NCBI GenBank assembly: GCA_037133755.1
Contig: JBAXNN010000011.1
Location: forward strand, 27,937-91,936
DNA length: 64,000 nucleotides
Reading direction: 5' to 3'
Source: F1-60-MAGs149 sp037133755
GTDB lineage: Bacteria; Actinomycetota; Thermoleophilia; Gaiellales; F1-60-MAGs149
Shown here: positions 15,147-23,277 of the stretch, in pieces
Layout of the letters: every line of letters starts with the position of its first letter
Position numbering within the stretch: the first letter of the stretch is position 1
Notes under the pieces: generated by a model
Told to the model about the DNA's origin: nothing
What the model saw: only the letters and a program-made list of their open reading frames with translations
Databases searched by the model: none
Program-made: the position numbers and the translations under genes

Positions 15147-16263
15147 GGTGGCGACCGCGCAGACGGTCGAACAGCCCGCCGCCTTCGCTCTTGTAGGCGT
15201 CCTCAGGGATCGCCTTGTCGAGCTCCTCGGCCAGGCGACGCGCCTGCGGGTCGATCGTATGCGGCACGTGCACGGCGAAGATCACGTGTAGATCTCCGCG
15301 ACGCTTCTCGTTGCTGATCATCGGCATGCCCTTGCCGCGCAGCGTCTTGCGCTCGCCCGGCTGCGTGCCTGTCTGGAGGACCAGCGTCTCCGTCCCTTCG
15401 AGCGTCGGCACATGCACGGTCGCACCGAGCAGCGCCTGCGTGACGGTGAGATCCACGCGCACGTAGAGATCGAGTCCGTCGCGCTCGAGCGCCGGGTCGT
15501 CCTCGACGTGGACCTGGACGTAGAGGTCGCCAGGTGGCGCCCCGGGATCGCCGGCGTGTCCCTGCCCCACGACGCGCACCTGCTGGCCGGAATCGATGCC
15601 CGCGGGGATACCGACGCTGATGGTGCGCTTCTCCGGCTGCGAGCCGCGTCCCTTGCATGCCGTGCAGGGCGTCTCCACCGTCGCGCCACGCCCGCGGCAG
15701 GTCGGACACGGCATTTGGCGCATGATCTGGCCCAGTGGCGTGTTCGACACCTGCCGCACCTCGCCGATGCCGCCGCAGGTCTCGCAGCCGACAGGACGCG
15801 TTGGCGGCTCGGCACCAGAACCGCCGCATCGCTCGCAGTCGCCGATGATCTCGACGTCGAGGTCGCGTTGGACACCGCTGGCGGCTTCGCGCAGCGTCAG
15901 CGAGATACCCACGGCGGCGTCCTGGCCGCCGCGCGGGCCACGCTGGCGCCCACCCCCACCGAACAGGCCGTCGCCGAAGAACATGCCGAGGATGTCGTTG
16001 AGGTCGCCGAAATCGGCGCTCCCGGTGGTCTGCCCCGAGAACGCGGCGTGGCCGTAGCGGTCGTAGCGCACGCGATTCTCCGACACGGAGAGCACCTCGT
16101 ACGCCTCGGCGATGACACGGAAGCGCTCGCCGGCGTCCGGATCGTCCTGGTTGACGTCCGGATGGTGCTGGCGCGCAAGATTGCGGAACGCCTTCTTGAT
16201 GTCATCGTCCGACGCATCGCGCGGGACGCCGAGGACCTCATAGAAATCTTGTGGGGCAGACAT
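15139..16263 (-). CDS. dnaJ: Chaperone DnaJ
   Basis: A J domain (residues 5-70, with HHPDVN) is followed by a Gly-rich linker (FFGDGLFGGGGRQRGP), four CxxCxGxG zinc repeats (CERCGGSG, CETCGGIG, CPTCRGRG, CTACKGRG) and the C-terminal substrate-binding domain. This is a full-length 374-residue type I DnaJ that delivers clients to DnaK. It lies downstream of hrcA and a 66-residue membrane protein. Confidence 0.97.
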   Translation of the reverse strand: MSAPQDFYEVLGVPRDASDDDIKKAFRNLARQHHPDVNQDDPDAGERFRVIAEAYEVLSVSENRVRYDRYGHAAFSGQTTGSADFGDLNDILGMFFGDGLFGGGGRQRGPRGGQDAAVGISLTLREAASGVQRDLDVEIIGDCERCGGSGAEPPTRPVGCETCGGIGEVRQVSNTPLGQIMRQMPCPTCRGRGATVETPCTACKGRGSQPEKRTISVGIPAGIDSGQQVRVVGQGHAGDPGAPPGDLYVQVHVEDDPALERDGLDLYVRVDLTVTQALLGATVHVPTLEGTETLVLQTGTQPGERKTLRGKGMPMISNEKRRGDLHVIFAVHVPHTIDPQARRLAEELDKAIPEDAYKSEGGGLFDRLRGRHRG

Positions 16264-16285
16264 CCGCCCGCATGGTATCCGGGGT

Positions 16286-16486
16286 CTAGTGCAGCGACCG
16301 CCACACGGCGCCCGCGATCAGCAGGAGACCGAGTAGGAAGCCGAGTCCTCGGGTCATGATCAGCGTGATGATCATGAGTCTGCGCTCCGGCGGGTCGAGC
16401 TGCCGCGAGCCGAGCACGCGCACCGAGATGGCCCACACCTGATACGCCGCCAGTCCGAGACCGGCGGCAAGCAGGGCCCAATTCAC
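16286..16486 (-). CDS. Small membrane protein between hrcA and dnaJ
   Basis: This 66-residue protein has two hydrophobic segments (about residues 2-20 and 38-60) separated by a basic loop (SVRVLGSRQLDPPERR). GTG 16486 overlaps the TGA of hrcA as GTGA, and dnaJ follows 22 nt after its stop, so it is almost certainly expressed with them. No known family was recognised. Two helices and strict coupling suggest a real gene. Confidence 0.75.
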   Translation of the reverse strand: MNWALLAAGLGLAAYQVWAISVRVLGSRQLDPPERRLMIITLIMTRGLGFLLGLLLIAGAVWRSLH

Positions 16487-17520
16487 TCCTCGTAGACGTC
16501 CTCGACGTACGCGCTGAGCGCGGCCGCCGCACCGCGCACGGCGACGATCGCCTGCGCGTAGTCCATGCGGACCGGACCAATCACCGAGACCGCGCCGAGC
16601 GTACGGTGCGATAGACCATAGCCAGCGGTGATCATCGCCACCGGCCGGAGCGCAGCCTCCTCGTGCTCCTCGCCAATCCGCACCGTGACGCTGTCGCCGC
16701 GCAACGCAGCGCGCAGCTGGCCGAGCATGACCGCGCGCTCCTCGAGCACCGAGGCAAGCTGCGTCAGCTCCTGTTGGTTCTGTGCGCGCAGCTCGCTCAT
16801 CAGCCGCGAGGCGCCGCCGACGACGAGACGATCGGCACCCGCCTCAAAGAGCTCGTGGAAAACCGGCGCGATTGCGTCGAGAAAATCGCGCTCCCGCACG
16901 GGTAGGTCGGGGTCCTCCATGCGGCGGCGGACCGTGCGCTCAGAGATCGACCCGCCCGTCAGCGTCTCGTTGAGGTACTCGCGCGACCACTCGGCGAGGC
17001 CCGGGTCGACGGGACCGTCGAAGGCAAAGACGCGCTTCGCCACCGCGCCGGTACCGCTGATCAGCAGCACCATCACCACCTGCGGCTGCAGCGACAGAAT
17101 CTCGATGTGGCGAATGTCAACCTCGGCGACGCTGGGCGCGCTGGCGATCGCCAGCAGGCTCGTCACCTGCGAGAGCGCCTCGGTCGTCACGCGCAGCGCA
17201 TCGTCGACCTCGCGCGAGGCCTCGGTCAGCTGCACCTCGAATGGCTGCGCGGCGATGCGCTCGGCCAGCAGCGCTCCGGCGTAGAACCGGTAGCCGAGCT
17301 CGGTCGGGACGCGTCCAGCAGAGGTGTGCGGGTGGCCGAGCAGCCCGACCGACTCGAGCCAGGCGAGCTCGTAGCGCAGCGTCGAGGCAGACGTCTCAAA
17401 GCCGCGGTTCTGCACCAACGTCTTCGAGCCAATCGGCTGCCCCGAGGCGATGTGCTCCTCGATGACGGCGCGCAGAACCTGCTGGCGGCGTTCGGTGATG
17501 TCGAGGTCAGGCAGGCTCAT
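16483..17520 (-). CDS. hrcA: Heat-inducible transcription repressor HrcA
   Basis: The N-terminal winged helix (RRQQVLRAVIEEHIASGQPI, STLRYELAWLESVGLL, HTSAGRVPTELGYRFY) is the HrcA signature. The C-terminal part is GAF-like and ends ALSAYVEDVYEE. HrcA binds CIRCE operators in groE and dnaK promoters. ATG 17520 gives 345 residues and overlaps the end of hemW by 14 bp. No CIRCE element was seen directly upstream, since the start is inside hemW. Confidence 0.95.
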   Translation of the reverse strand: MSLPDLDITERRQQVLRAVIEEHIASGQPIGSKTLVQNRGFETSASTLRYELAWLESVGLLGHPHTSAGRVPTELGYRFYAGALLAERIAAQPFEVQLTEASREVDDALRVTTEALSQVTSLLAIASAPSVAEVDIRHIEILSLQPQVVMVLLISGTGAVAKRVFAFDGPVDPGLAEWSREYLNETLTGGSISERTVRRRMEDPDLPVRERDFLDAIAPVFHELFEAGADRLVVGGASRLMSELRAQNQQELTQLASVLEERAVMLGQLRAALRGDSVTVRIGEEHEEAALRPVAMITAGYGLSHRTLGAVSVIGPVRMDYAQAIVAVRGAAAALSAYVEDVYEE

Positions 17521-18601
17521 CGTTGAGTAGCTCCGCAACGCAGTCGTGCAACAGCATGCGTCCTCGCTGCGCAAGCCGGATTCTACCGCCCTCGATGCTG
17601 GCCAGCTCGAGGCCAATCAGGCGATCCAGCCCGGCCTGGTCCAGCACAGGCGCAACCTCGTCGAGCGCCACGCCGTCTGCGAGCCGCAACCCGAGCATCA
17701 GGCGCTCCTCCAGCCGCGTGCGCTCGCTGATCACCTCGATGGTCGCCGGCGCTGTGAGCGGATCCTCGATGTACGCGGCGAGCTTTGGCCCGTTGACGCG
17801 ACGCTCCCCCGCCACGGTCCCCACCGCGCCGACGCCAAGACCGAGGTAGTCGCGCCCCTCCCAGTAGGCGCGGTTGTGCCGTCCCTGGTGCTCCGGACTG
17901 CGCGCAAACGACGCGATCTCGTACCAGTCATAGCCGGAGTACGCGAGCGAGTCGATCACCAGTTCCATGTGTCGCTCGAGGAGTTCGGCCTGCTCCTCGA
18001 GTTGCGCACCGTGGTGCACGGCGAAGCGCGTGCCGGGCTTGGCCTCCAGCTCGTAGGCCGAGACGTGGTCCGGTGCCAACTCCTCGATCGTGGCCAGGTC
18101 GCGTCCGAGATCGCTATCACGCTCGCCGGGAATGCCGTAGATCAGGTCGAGCGAGAGCGATGGGATGCGCGCGTCGCGCAACGTGACGACGGCGGCACGC
18201 ACCTGGTCAGGCGTGGTCTCTCGTTCGAGCGTATCGAGGAGCGGCTGAGCAAAGGTCTGCGCACCGAGCGACACGCGAATGCCGCGCTCGCCGAGCACGG
18301 CCGCAAGGGCCTCGTCGACGCCCTCGGGATTGCATTCCACCGTCATCTCATCACGGGCCTGTGGCAGAGCGTCGAGCAGGCGCGCCAGCAACGGTGCGCC
18401 GAGTCGCGAGGGCGTACCACCACCGATGTACACCGTCTCCACGGCGCCCAGAACGTCACCACGCCCCTCGAGCTCGCACAGCAGCGCGTCGACGTAGGCG
18501 CCGTGGCGCTCGTCATGCCCGGTGACGGTCACGAAATCGCAGTAGCCACAGCGATGTGCACAGAACGGCACGTGCACGTACAGGTGGCGGACGTCACGCA
18601 T
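17507..18601 (-). CDS. hemW: HemW-type radical SAM heme chaperone
   Basis: The N-terminus LYVHVPFCAHRCGYCDF carries the CxxxCxxC 4Fe-4S motif followed by a fourth Cys-like position, typical of HemW (formerly HemN-like). YIGGGTPSRL, ECNPEG, SLGAQTF and LDLIYGIPGE follow. HemW proteins bind heme and deliver it to target proteins rather than acting as coproporphyrinogen oxidase. ATG 18601 is used; ATG 18619 would add six residues. The long frame continuing beyond 18653 lies opposite the siroheme gene and is not considered coding. Confidence 0.93.
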   Translation of the reverse strand: MRDVRHLYVHVPFCAHRCGYCDFVTVTGHDERHGAYVDALLCELEGRGDVLGAVETVYIGGGTPSRLGAPLLARLLDALPQARDEMTVECNPEGVDEALAAVLGERGIRVSLGAQTFAQPLLDTLERETTPDQVRAAVVTLRDARIPSLSLDLIYGIPGERDSDLGRDLATIEELAPDHVSAYELEAKPGTRFAVHHGAQLEEQAELLERHMELVIDSLAYSGYDWYEIASFARSPEHQGRHNRAYWEGRDYLGLGVGAVGTVAGERRVNGPKLAAYIEDPLTAPATIEVISERTRLEERLMLGLRLADGVALDEVAPVLDQAGLDRLIGLELASIEGGRIRLAQRGRMLLHDCVAELLNDEPA

Positions 18602-18652
18602 AGGGGGATGGTGACCCATCCGCGCGCCGCCTGCTCGCGATAGGCTTCGCAT

Positions 18653-19387
18653 ATGCCTCCTCGCCCCTGTGTCTGCGACGCCAAGCTCGACCGCTGCGAT
18701 GCCACGTGCAACGCCAAGATGCTCGAGAAGACCTTCTACATGGCCTGCCTCGATCTCGGCAGCCGCCCGTGCCTCGTCGTCGGCGCTGGCCCGATCGGCC
18801 TCGAGAAGATCGAAGGTCTGCTCGCCGCCAACGCGAAGGTGCACGTCGTCGCCAAGCAGGCGGTTGCTGAGGTGCGGGAGCTGGCCGCCGAGGGCGCCAT
18901 CACCCTCGAGGAGCGCGAGTACACGCCCGCCGACCTCGTCGGGCACCTGCTCGTCGTAGCCGCCACCGAGGACACCGAGCTCAACGTCGAGATCTACCGC
19001 GCCGCCGAGGAGCGCGCGATGCTCGTCAACGTCGTCGACGTCCCGCCGCTCTGCAACTTCATCCTCCCCGCCATCGTGCGCAGCGGACCGATCTCGATCG
19101 CCATCTCCACGTCGGGTACGAGCCCTGCGCTGGCCAAGCGCCTCAAGCGCGAGATCCTCGAGACGTACGGCGAGCCGCATGCCGAGCTCGCGGTCATGCT
19201 CAACGGCGTCCGCGGCTGGGCCAAGGACCTCTTCCCGACCTACGAGGATCGCAAGGTCTTCTTCGAGGGCATCGTCAACGGCGAGCCCGATCCGATCGAG
19301 ATGCTGCGCAACGGCGACAGCGAAGGCGTGCGCGCACTGATCCGCGAGCGTCAAGACGTCGCCGAGACGCTCTTCACCGCCTCGTAG
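18653..19387 (+). CDS. Precorrin-2 dehydrogenase / siroheme synthase N-domain with Cys-rich leader
   Basis: From about residue 28 the protein matches the NAD-binding domain of CysG/Met8/SirC: ACLDLGSRPCLVVGAGPIG, LLVVAATEDTELN, VNVVDVPPLCNFILPA, and ISTSGTSPALAKRLK. It oxidises precorrin-2 to sirohydrochlorin in siroheme or cobalamin synthesis. The first 22 residues are unusual: Cys6, Cys8, Cys15 and Cys19 in PRPCVCDAKLDRCDATCNAK, resembling a metal-binding knuckle. TAGGCT (18641-18646) lies 6 nt before this ATG, supporting the long start over the internal ATG at codon 23. Confidence 0.88.
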   Translation: MPPRPCVCDAKLDRCDATCNAKMLEKTFYMACLDLGSRPCLVVGAGPIGLEKIEGLLAANAKVHVVAKQAVAEVRELAAEGAITLEEREYTPADLVGHLLVVAATEDTELNVEIYRAAEERAMLVNVVDVPPLCNFILPAIVRSGPISIAISTSGTSPALAKRLKREILETYGEPHAELAVMLNGVRGWAKDLFPTYEDRKVFFEGIVNGEPDPIEMLRNGDSEGVRALIRERQDVAETLFTAS

Positions 19388-19401
19388 CGGCGCCTTACTC
19401 A

Positions 19402-19431
19402 TTGACGCTCGCCCCGCTGCGCGCCTATCGT
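19402..19431 (+). promoter_or_regulatory. Sigma-70 type promoter of the aminomutase-like gene
   Basis: TTGACG (19402-19407) and TATCGT (19426-19431) are 18 bp apart. The expected start of transcription would leave a leader of about 35 nt containing the strong Shine-Dalgarno AGGAGG at 19463-19468, 4 nt before the ATG. This contrasts with the many leaderless neighbours. Confidence 0.6.
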
Positions 19432-19472
19432 GTATCGAACTGACCGCGCAATCAGCGCGCCGAGGAGGAACC

Positions 19473-20858
19473 ATGGCTGTACGCACCCCTGTTGAGCTCG
19501 ACCGCGAGCGCATCGCCGAGCTGACCGCCCGCGAGGCGCAGAAGCTGGATGCGAACACGGCTGCCTCGGGCCGCATGTACGAGCGCGCCCAGGTCTCGCT
19601 GTCGGGTGGCGTCGCCTCGTCCTACCAGTTCCGCGATCCGTGGCCGATCTACCTCGAGCGCGGCATTGGCTCGCACGTCTGGGACGTTGACGGCACCGAG
19701 ATGGTCGACTTCCACAACGGGTTCGGTTCGATGGTCCAGGGCCACGCCCATCCGGTCATCACGAAGGCCGTCGTTGAGCGCATGGAGCAGGGCACGCACT
19801 TCGCCGCCCCGACCGAGGACGCGATCATCGTCGCCGACGAGCTGAAGCGCCGCTGGGGCCTGCCGCAGTGGCGATACACGAACTCGGGCTCCGAGGCCAC
19901 GATGGATGCCATCCGCATCGCTCGCGCCGCCACGGGTCGCGACACAATCATCAAGATCTTCGGCTCGTACCACGGCCACCACGACTACGTGATGGTCTCG
20001 ATCGGCGTGGACTACGCCTCGATCGGCGACCGCGAGAACTACGCGTCCCTCCCCTACGGCGGCGGCATCCCGAAGGCCGTGGCCGACATGACGATCCCGG
20101 TGCCGTTCAACGACGCGCCCGCCATGGAGCGCCGCATTGAGCGCCTCGCCGAGGAGGGCCGCCTGCCCGCCTGCGTGATCATGGAGGCGGCGATGATGAA
20201 CCTCGGCGTCGTGCTCCCCGAGCCCGGCTATCTCGAGGCCGTTCGTGAGATCACGAAGAAGCACGGCATCGTGCTGATCTTTGACGAGGTCAAGACCGGC
20301 ATGACGATCGCCGCTGGCGGCGCCGTCGAGAAGTTCGGCGTGACGCCCGACATGGTCACGCTCGCCAAGGCCCTCGGTGGCGGTCTCCCGATCGGCGCCA
20401 TCGGCGGCACCGACGAGATCATGGAGGTCGTCCGTGACGGCTCCGTCTATCAGGTCGGTACGTACAACGGCAACCCGCTGGGCATGGCTGCGGCGCGCGC
20501 CAACCTGCTCGACGTGATGACGCCCGAGGCGTACGCCCACCTCGACACGCTCAACGACTTCATGCTCGAGGGCTGCTCGGCCGTCCTCGACAAGCACAAC
20601 CTGCCGGGCTACACCGTTGGCATCAGCTCCAAGGGCTGCGTGACGTTCGCGAAGAACCCGATCGTCGACTACGAGTCGTTCAAGGCGCAGCAGGACGGCG
20701 AGCTGTGCGACCTGGCGTGGCTCTACAACATGAACCGCGGCGTCTTCATGACCCCGGGTCGTGAGGAGGAGTGGACGCTCTCGATCGCGCACACGATCGA
20801 GGACTGCGCCCGCTTCGTCGATGCGTTTGAGGAGATGGCGGCCGATCTCACCGCCTGA
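19473..20858 (+). CDS. Class III aminotransferase, GSA-aminomutase-like
   Basis: This 461-residue PLP enzyme has YTNSGSEATMDAIRIARAAT, SYHGHHDYVM, LIFDEVKTGMTIAAGG and TLAKALGGGLPIGAIGG; the Lys in TLAK is the Schiff-base residue. These are class III features closest by eye to glutamate-1-semialdehyde 2,1-aminomutase (HemL). The position after a siroheme gene and near hemW could suggest tetrapyrrole synthesis, but a long N-terminal extension (about 30 residues) and a Met-rich acceptor region (MEAAMMNLGV) differ from HemL. An omega-transaminase is equally possible. It ends in a strong terminator. Confidence 0.82.
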   Translation: MAVRTPVELDRERIAELTAREAQKLDANTAASGRMYERAQVSLSGGVASSYQFRDPWPIYLERGIGSHVWDVDGTEMVDFHNGFGSMVQGHAHPVITKAVVERMEQGTHFAAPTEDAIIVADELKRRWGLPQWRYTNSGSEATMDAIRIARAATGRDTIIKIFGSYHGHHDYVMVSIGVDYASIGDRENYASLPYGGGIPKAVADMTIPVPFNDAPAMERRIERLAEEGRLPACVIMEAAMMNLGVVLPEPGYLEAVREITKKHGIVLIFDEVKTGMTIAAGGAVEKFGVTPDMVTLAKALGGGLPIGAIGGTDEIMEVVRDGSVYQVGTYNGNPLGMAAARANLLDVMTPEAYAHLDTLNDFMLEGCSAVLDKHNLPGYTVGISSKGCVTFAKNPIVDYESFKAQQDGELCDLAWLYNMNRGVFMTPGREEEWTLSIAHTIEDCARFVDAFEEMAADLTA

Positions 20859-20870
20859 TCTGATCGGCAA

Positions 20871-20916
20871 GGGCCGGGTTGGTGGGGGCGTTGCCCCCAC
20901 CAACCCGGCCCTTTTT
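20871..20916 (+). terminator. Rho-independent terminator
   Basis: GGGCCGGGTTGGTGGGGGC (20871-20889), a GTT loop and the perfect complement (20893-20911) form a 19-bp stem followed by TTTTT. It lies 12 nt after the stop of the aminotransferase gene. Confidence 0.95.
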
Positions 20917-20946
20917 CGTTGCAGAAGAGCTGGTGCGACCACGCCG

Positions 20947-21018
20947 GGATCCGGGTCCAAATTGTCCGGTCACCCCGGATATGGCGCGGCCTGTGCATGA
21001 CAATTTGGACCCGGATCC
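20947..21018. repeat. Perfect 20-bp inverted repeat
   Basis: The arm at 20947-20966 (GGATCCGGGTCCAAATTGTC) is repeated inverted without mismatch at 20999-21018, with a 32-nt spacer. The motif GATCCGGGTCC also recurs as a direct copy at 21152-21162. The element lies between two convergent genes, after an already strong terminator, so simple termination does not explain it. Confidence 0.85.
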
Positions 21019-21048
21019 ATGTCGTGCGCAACGGCCCCGACGACACCA

Positions 21049-21095
21049 TGGCCCTGGATCCCGTCCGACCAGAGTTCAGCTCCTCTGGAGGGCCA
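21049..21095. repeat. Nested smaller hairpin between the two long inverted repeats
   Basis: TGGCCCT (21049-21055) pairs with AGGGCCA (21089-21095), and CCAGAG (21069-21074) pairs with CTCTGG (21083-21088) inside it, leaving a 13-nt one-sided bulge. It sits between the 20-bp and 22-bp inverted repeats, so nearly the whole 290-bp interval can fold. Confidence 0.6.
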
Positions 21096-21105
21096 CTCCC
21101 AGCCC

Positions 21106-21208
21106 GGGACACTATGGGCCCGGGCCCGCTATGTCCTCCCTCTGGGAACGCGATCCGGGTCCTCTGGCCAAACGGTCGAACATTTCGGGCCCGGGCCCAT
21201 AGTGTCCC
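21106..21208. repeat. Perfect 22-bp inverted repeat
   Basis: The arm at 21106-21127 (GGGACACTATGGGCCCGGGC, then CC) is repeated inverted without mismatch at 21187-21208, with a 59-nt spacer. Its core GGGCCCGGGCCC is itself self-complementary in part. The right arm touches the stop codon of the minus-strand gene at 21208. Together with the 20-bp repeat this looks like a REP-like or structured intergenic element. Confidence 0.85.
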
Positions 21209-21720
21209 TACCCGGTCGTCGTGGTCGGCGTCGGCGCCGTCGTCACGGGCGCTTGCCCGGCGTCAGAGATGATCTGCTGCGCCTGCGCGATGATCTTCTT
21301 GTACGCGTCCACTGCAGCGGTGACACCGGCGTTGTAGCCCTCGGGGTACCCGCCCTGCGAGCCCTGGTTGTTCTTGACGTCCTCGCGACCCTTGGCGTAG
21401 CCCTTCGCGAAGCCCTGGTCGTAGCGAGCGCTCAACTGGTCCTTCGCGATCTGCTTGGTGTCGCGCACGCCGGCCTTGTAGCCCGCAGCGCGAGCGGCAT
21501 CGACATCGTTCTGCTGCTGATTGGAACCACCTGCGACCTTGGTGAACGGATTGGTTCGCCCGTGGACCGCGTCGAGCGCAATCGTCGTGACGATGGCCGT
21601 CACGATGATGATCACGATCGCGGCGAGGAACGCGGCGATGATGCCGCGCAGGCGCTTGGACTTCCTCGGGACGGGGTTCTGCTCGGCCTGTTGGTCGGCA
21701 GAGCGCTTGCTGGCGGCCAT
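21208..21720 (-). CDS. Membrane-anchored protein with GY-rich repeats, unknown
   Basis: This 170-residue protein has a basic N-terminus, one membrane helix at about residues 26-48, and an outside part with repeated motifs of the form (G)Y-x2-G: AAGYKAGVRD, RYDQGFAKGYAKGRED and YPEGYNAGVTAA. A Thr-rich tail ends it. The repeats recall the deca-GX3 pattern of Yae1-like regions, but the membrane anchor and Thr/Pro tail point to a cell-surface role. No function can be named. A GAGGG Shine-Dalgarno-like stretch precedes the ATG at 21720. Confidence 0.7.
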   Translation of the reverse strand: MAASKRSADQQAEQNPVPRKSKRLRGIIAAFLAAIVIIIVTAIVTTIALDAVHGRTNPFTKVAGGSNQQQNDVDAARAAGYKAGVRDTKQIAKDQLSARYDQGFAKGYAKGREDVKNNQGSQGGYPEGYNAGVTAAVDAYKKIIAQAQQIISDAGQAPVTTAPTPTTTTG

Positions 21721-21766
21721 CTGCCCTCACGATACGCGCAGTTTCGCCGCTCTCCTGCGCGCGGGA

Positions 21767-23203
21767 CTACACAGCGGCGCGTGCGCGCTGCAGGCGCGCC
21801 AGCGACTCTTCGCGCCCGAGGAACGCAATCGACTCGTACAGCCCCGGCGCCACGGTTGAGCCAGTGATGGCGATGCGGATCGGCGTGAAGGCGTGCTTGG
21901 GCTTGAGGTCCAGCAGATCGCAGATGCTCCGCAGCGACCCCTCGATCGCATCGGGCGTGAAGACCGCCGAGGCACCGAGCATAGTGATTGCTGCGTCGAG
22001 CACCTTGGGCGCGTTCTCGTCGGCCTTGAGCTTGTCCCAGGAAACCGGGTCGGGCTCACGGTCGATCAGGAGCGAGCCCGCCAACGCATCGAACTCGCCG
22101 AACGCGCCGAGCTTCTCCTGCACCATCGGGACGAGCTCGCCGAGGCGCTCGTTGCCGGCCAGCGGCGAGTCGGCGTCGGCAAGGTGAGCGTCAAGTGCGG
22201 CAGCGTACGTATCGACGGCAAGTTCACGCAGATAGGTGCCATTCATCCAGGCCAGCTTCTGGTGGTCGAACACGGCCGGGGCCGGATTGACCCGCTCCAG
22301 GGAGAACCGCTCGATCAGCTCGTCGATGCTCATGATCTCGGTCTCGCCGTCCCAACTCCAGCCGAGCAGCGCGAGGAAGTTGACGAGCGCGTGCGGCAGG
22401 TAGCCCTGCTCGCGAAACTCCTCCACGCTGGCTGCGCCGTGGCGCTTGGAGAGGCGCTTCTTATCCGGACCAAGAATCATCGAGAGGTGCGCCGTCGTCG
22501 GGAACGTCCCCCCGAGCGCTTCGACGAGCAGCTTCTGGCGGGGGGTTGACGGCAGCAGATCCTCGCCACGAATGACGTGCGTAATGCCCATCGCCATGTC
22601 GTCGAGCGGATTGGCGAGTTGGTACGTCGGAGCGCCACCGCCGCGCATCAGGACCGTGTCGCCGAGCAGACGATGCTCGAAGGCGATGCGTCCGCGCACA
22701 AGATCCTCGATCACGGTCTCGCCCTCGAGCGGCGTGCGGAAGCGGATGATCGCGGGACGCCCCTCACCCTCGAAGCGGCTGATCTGCTCGCTCGTCAGGT
22801 CGCGATGCAGACGCGTCGGCGCTGCCGGGTCGTCGGTGTGGCGGGCGGCTGCGCGCGCGGCCTCCAACTCCTCTGGCGTCTGGTAGCAGCGGTAGGCGAG
22901 CCCCTGCTCGAGCAACTGATCGACGGCCGCCTGATAGGTCTCGGCGCGCTCGCTCTGCAGGTACGGTCCGTTCGGTCCACCCGTCCGCGGCGACTCGTCG
23001 AAGTCGAGGCCCAGCCAGTCGAGTGAACGCTGGATCTGTTCAATCGCACCCTCGGTCTCCCGCTCGGTGTCGGTGTCCTCGATGCGGAGGACCGTGACGC
23101 CACCGTGGTGGCGGGCGAACAGCCAGTTGTACAGCGCCGTACGCACGCCTCCCACGTGGAGGAAGCCGGTGGGCGACGGAGCGAAGCGGACGCGGACAGT
23201 CAT
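21767..23203 (-). CDS. gltX: Glutamyl-tRNA synthetase
   Basis: The class I motifs are present: HIGH-like FAPSPTGFLHVGGVRTAL near the N-terminus and KMSKS-like KKRLSKRHGA. The domain order and the 478-residue length fit bacterial GltX, which charges tRNA-Glu (and tRNA-Gln where GatCAB is used). The start ATG 23203 has TACGTT (23211-23216) 7 nt upstream on the minus strand, so the mRNA is probably leaderless. It diverges from nfo. Confidence 0.96.
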   Translation of the reverse strand: MTVRVRFAPSPTGFLHVGGVRTALYNWLFARHHGGVTVLRIEDTDTERETEGAIEQIQRSLDWLGLDFDESPRTGGPNGPYLQSERAETYQAAVDQLLEQGLAYRCYQTPEELEAARAAARHTDDPAAPTRLHRDLTSEQISRFEGEGRPAIIRFRTPLEGETVIEDLVRGRIAFEHRLLGDTVLMRGGGAPTYQLANPLDDMAMGITHVIRGEDLLPSTPRQKLLVEALGGTFPTTAHLSMILGPDKKRLSKRHGAASVEEFREQGYLPHALVNFLALLGWSWDGETEIMSIDELIERFSLERVNPAPAVFDHQKLAWMNGTYLRELAVDTYAAALDAHLADADSPLAGNERLGELVPMVQEKLGAFGEFDALAGSLLIDREPDPVSWDKLKADENAPKVLDAAITMLGASAVFTPDAIEGSLRSICDLLDLKPKHAFTPIRIAITGSTVAPGLYESIAFLGREESLARLQRARAAV

Positions 23204-23277
23204 GTACGGAAACGTACCGGTGCGCGCGATCGTCAGGCAGCAGCGGCGACCGCGAGGCGCCTCCGTATGCTGCTTCC

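Noticed and set aside
18620..19576. Long N-terminal extension of the hemW frame
   Set aside because: Antisense to the siroheme gene; HemW proteins begin at the LYVHVPFC motif.
20920..21272. Short plus-strand frames through the inverted-repeat region
   Set aside because: They translate palindromic DNA, have no start signals and no protein-like composition.
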